7,004 nucleotides of DNA from contig CAWUUY010000310.1 in the NCBI GenBank assembly GCA_963924885.1, positions 1 to 7,004 of the forward strand. The letters run 5' to 3'. Below, piece by piece: positions 5,345-7,004 of the stretch; positions within the stretch are counted from its first letter, which is position 1; each line of letters begins with the position of its first letter. The DNA comes from UBA5216 sp963924885. GTDB taxonomy: Bacteria > Pseudomonadota > Gammaproteobacteria > Burkholderiales > SG8-41. The translations under genes were made by a program, and so were the position numbers. The notes below the pieces were generated by a model. That model did no database searches and was not told the DNA's origin. It saw nothing but the letters and a program-made list of their open reading frames with translations.

Positions 5345-6547
5345 ATGTTCGTTAATCGCGTACTTTCCGGCATGCGCCCCACCGGCGGGCTACACCTTGG
5401 CCACTATCACGGCGTGCTCAAAAACTGGGTGCGGCTGCAACACGAATTCGAATGCCTGTTTTTTGTCGCCGACTGGCATGCGCTGACCACGCACTATGAC
5501 GATCCCAGCCAGATCGAGCGGCACGTGTGGGACATGGTGATCGACTGGCTCGCCGCCGGCATCGATCCGGCGCAGGCCACCTTGTTCATTCAGTCGCGCG
5601 TTCCGGAGCACGCCGAGTTGCATCTGCTGCTGTCGATGATTACGCCGCTGGGCTGGCTGGAGCGCGTGCCGACCTATAAAGATCAGCAGGAAAAACTCGC
5701 CGAAAAAGACCTCGCCACCTATGGCTTTTTGGGCTATCCGCTGCTGCAAAGCGCCGATATCCTGATCTACCGCGCCAATCGCGTGCCGGTGGGCGAGGAC
5801 CAGGTGCCACACGTTGAAATCACCCGCGAGATCGCGCGTCGCTTCAACCACGTGTTCGGCCGCGAACGGGGCTTCGAGGAAAAGGCCGAGGCCGCGATCA
5901 AAAACCTCGGCTCGCGCCGCGCCAAGGCGTACCGCCAGAATCGCAAGAACTACATGGAAAAAGGCGACGCCGATGCACTAGCGGCGGCGCGCGCGCTGCT
6001 GGACGAAACACAAAACCTGACGATGGGTGACCGCGAACGTCTGTTTGGCTACATCGAAGGCGGCGGCAAATTGATCCTCACCGAACCGCAGGCGCTGCTG
6101 ACCGCGGCGTCAAAAATGCCCGGCCTCGACGGACAGAAAATGTCTAAGTCGTACAACAACACCATCACCCTGCGCGAAGACGCCGACAGCGTTTCGAAAA
6201 AAATCAAGACCATGCCCACCGACCCGGCGCGCGTCAAACGCACCGACCCCGGTGATCCGGAAAAATGCCCGGTGTGGCAATTGCATCAGGTGTATTCGGA
6301 CGACGCGAAAAAGCAGTGGGTGCAGGAGGGATGCAAGAGCGCGGGCATCGGTTGTCTGGAATGCAAGCAGCCGGTGATCGACGCGGTGATCGCCGAGCAG
6401 CACCCGATGCGGAAGAGAGCGCAGAAGTATCTCGATGATCCTACGTTGGTGCGCAATATCGTTGCTGATGGGTGTGAGAAGGCGCGGAAGATGGCGCAGG
6501 AGACGTTGCGAGATGTGCGGGAGGTTATGGGGCTGGGCTACAGTTAG
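5345..6547 (+). CDS. trpS: tryptophan--tRNA ligase
   Basis: This 400-residue class I aminoacyl-tRNA synthetase charges tRNA-Trp with tryptophan using ATP in the cytoplasm. Motifs in order are SGMRPTGGLHLGH with the HIGH-type signature H17-LGH20; PVGEDQ (148-153), of the tryptophan/ATP site; and KMSKS at 265-269. The protein is longer than E. coli TrpS (334 residues), mainly because of an insert of roughly 65-70 residues between about 175 and 245, before the KMSKS region. This insert is typical of the long betaproteobacterial type as I remember it. Near the C-terminus C308, C330, C337 and C340 have the spacing C-x21-C-x6-C-x2-C, suggesting an iron-sulfur cluster in the anticodon-recognition region. 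The start follows the protease stop by three bases and has no recognisable ribosome site, implying translational coupling. The gene looks intact, with TAG at 6545-6547. Confidence 0.97.
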   Translation: MFVNRVLSGMRPTGGLHLGHYHGVLKNWVRLQHEFECLFFVADWHALTTHYDDPSQIERHVWDMVIDWLAAGIDPAQATLFIQSRVPEHAELHLLLSMITPLGWLERVPTYKDQQEKLAEKDLATYGFLGYPLLQSADILIYRANRVPVGEDQVPHVEITREIARRFNHVFGRERGFEEKAEAAIKNLGSRRAKAYRQNRKNYMEKGDADALAAARALLDETQNLTMGDRERLFGYIEGGGKLILTEPQALLTAASKMPGLDGQKMSKSYNNTITLREDADSVSKKIKTMPTDPARVKRTDPGDPEKCPVWQLHQVYSDDAKKQWVQEGCKSAGIGCLECKQPVIDAVIAEQHPMRKRAQKYLDDPTLVRNIVADGCEKARKMAQETLRDVREVMGLGYS

Positions 6548-6558
6548 GAAGCGTTGAT

Positions 6559-7004
6559 ATGAGTATGCCAAACCAGCTTCTTGTAAGCCGAGTTCTTCGT
6601 CGGCTTGCCAAGGAGTATCCGAACGAAGTGGAGATTTCATGTTATCCGGAAATTGACACGCCCGAATGTCATCGAGCACTTTTCTACCTGGCAGATAAGA
6701 AATTAATCGAGGCGATTAATATCAGTCCTATTCGAATTGGGCAGCCTCCTGAAATACTTAAGGCGCGTATCAATGCGGAAGGTTTGGAATATTTAAACGG
6801 TCATGCCCTATCGAGTGACGTGGATGCGGAGAGAGCACCGGTTCTTGACGCAGAAGCATTTCGTGCATTCTTGACCCAGGAAATATCTCGGGGCGGTTTG
6901 CCTGTGCCTACTCGTCGTGATCTCAATAATCGTATCAGTGCAATGTCTAGTCACGAGTTGAATGCCTTAGCACTGAAATTAATTCGCGCCTCGGTGCGGG
7001 ATCC
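6559..7004 (+). CDS. hypothetical protein with probable winged-helix N-terminus, 5' part only
   Basis: An open frame of 148 codons runs from ATG 6559 to the window end without a stop. AGGAA at 6546-6550, overlapping the trpS stop, lies eight bases before the ATG. I do not recognise the family. Residues 5-20 form a helix (NQLLVSRVLRRLAKEY). A second helix (ECHRALFYLADKKLIEAI, 36-53) is followed by a beta-like hairpin leading to ARINAEGLEYLNG (69-81). This helix / helix / wing / 'I...GLeyL' layout is common in small winged-helix proteins of phages and genomic islands. Residues 95-148 look helical, with two putative helices (AEAFRAFLTQEI and SHELNALALKLIRAS). DNA content is about 47% GC over 6661-6840 and the codons are more AT-ended than in trpS, hinting at a different origin. 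The function is unknown, and DNA binding is inferred from the layout only. Confidence 0.7.
   Translation, partial: MSMPNQLLVSRVLRRLAKEYPNEVEISCYPEIDTPECHRALFYLADKKLIEAINISPIRIGQPPEILKARINAEGLEYLNGHALSSDVDAERAPVLDAEAFRAFLTQEISRGGLPVPTRRDLNNRISAMSSHELNALALKLIRASVRD

Noticed and set aside
6999..7004. GGATCC at the exact right end as a biological boundary
   Set aside because: A BamHI or Sau3AI cloning end, or coincidence, is the simplest explanation. The other end shows no such site, so it says only that the last gene is cut artificially.

Overview
The window reads as a chromosomal fragment of a betaproteobacterium, most likely Burkholderiales-like. The evidence is a Bug-type (tripartite tricarboxylate transporter, TTT) substrate-binding protein, a 400-residue TrpRS of the long type that I associate with Betaproteobacteria, a yciO / M50 protease / trpS gene order that I remember from that class, and GC-rich coding DNA (about 60% or more in the lines I counted). 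All placements are from memory and reading, not from a search. Every supportable gene is on the + strand.

Left part (1-3854), accessory and catabolic in character: the 3' end of a Bug/TctC solute-binding protein (1-261); a small orphan AbrB/MazE-type DNA-binding protein (348-566); then a tight three-gene set. The set comprises a ThDP-dependent enzyme of the acetolactate synthase/decarboxylase superfamily (653-2359), a 261-residue protein that looks like a tandem duplication of a ferredoxin-like (EthD/Dabb-type) domain (2361-3146), and a two-domain cupin whose second copy has lost part of the metal site (3171-3854). Together they suggest uptake of a small carboxylate followed by C-C bond cleavage or ligation and ring or side-chain chemistry. 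The substrate cannot be read from the sequence, and this gene combination is the best candidate here for an undescribed pathway.

Middle part (3898-6547), housekeeping: yciO, a short intergenic region with an inverted repeat and an AT-rich promoter-like stretch, a site-2-protease-family membrane metalloprotease, and trpS only 3 nt downstream of the protease. TrpS carries four cysteines spaced C-x21-C-x6-C-x2-C near its C-terminus, almost the spacing described for the [4Fe-4S] cluster of Thermotoga maritima TrpRS.

Right end (6559-7004): the start of an AT-richer gene of unknown function (about 47% GC by hand count over 6661-6840) with a probable winged-helix N-terminus, cut by the window edge at a GGATCC. 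In relatives I would expect scpA after trpS, so this may be the edge of an inserted segment.

No rRNA, tRNA, CRISPR array, insertion sequence or integrase was seen. No gap between genes exceeds 120 bases.
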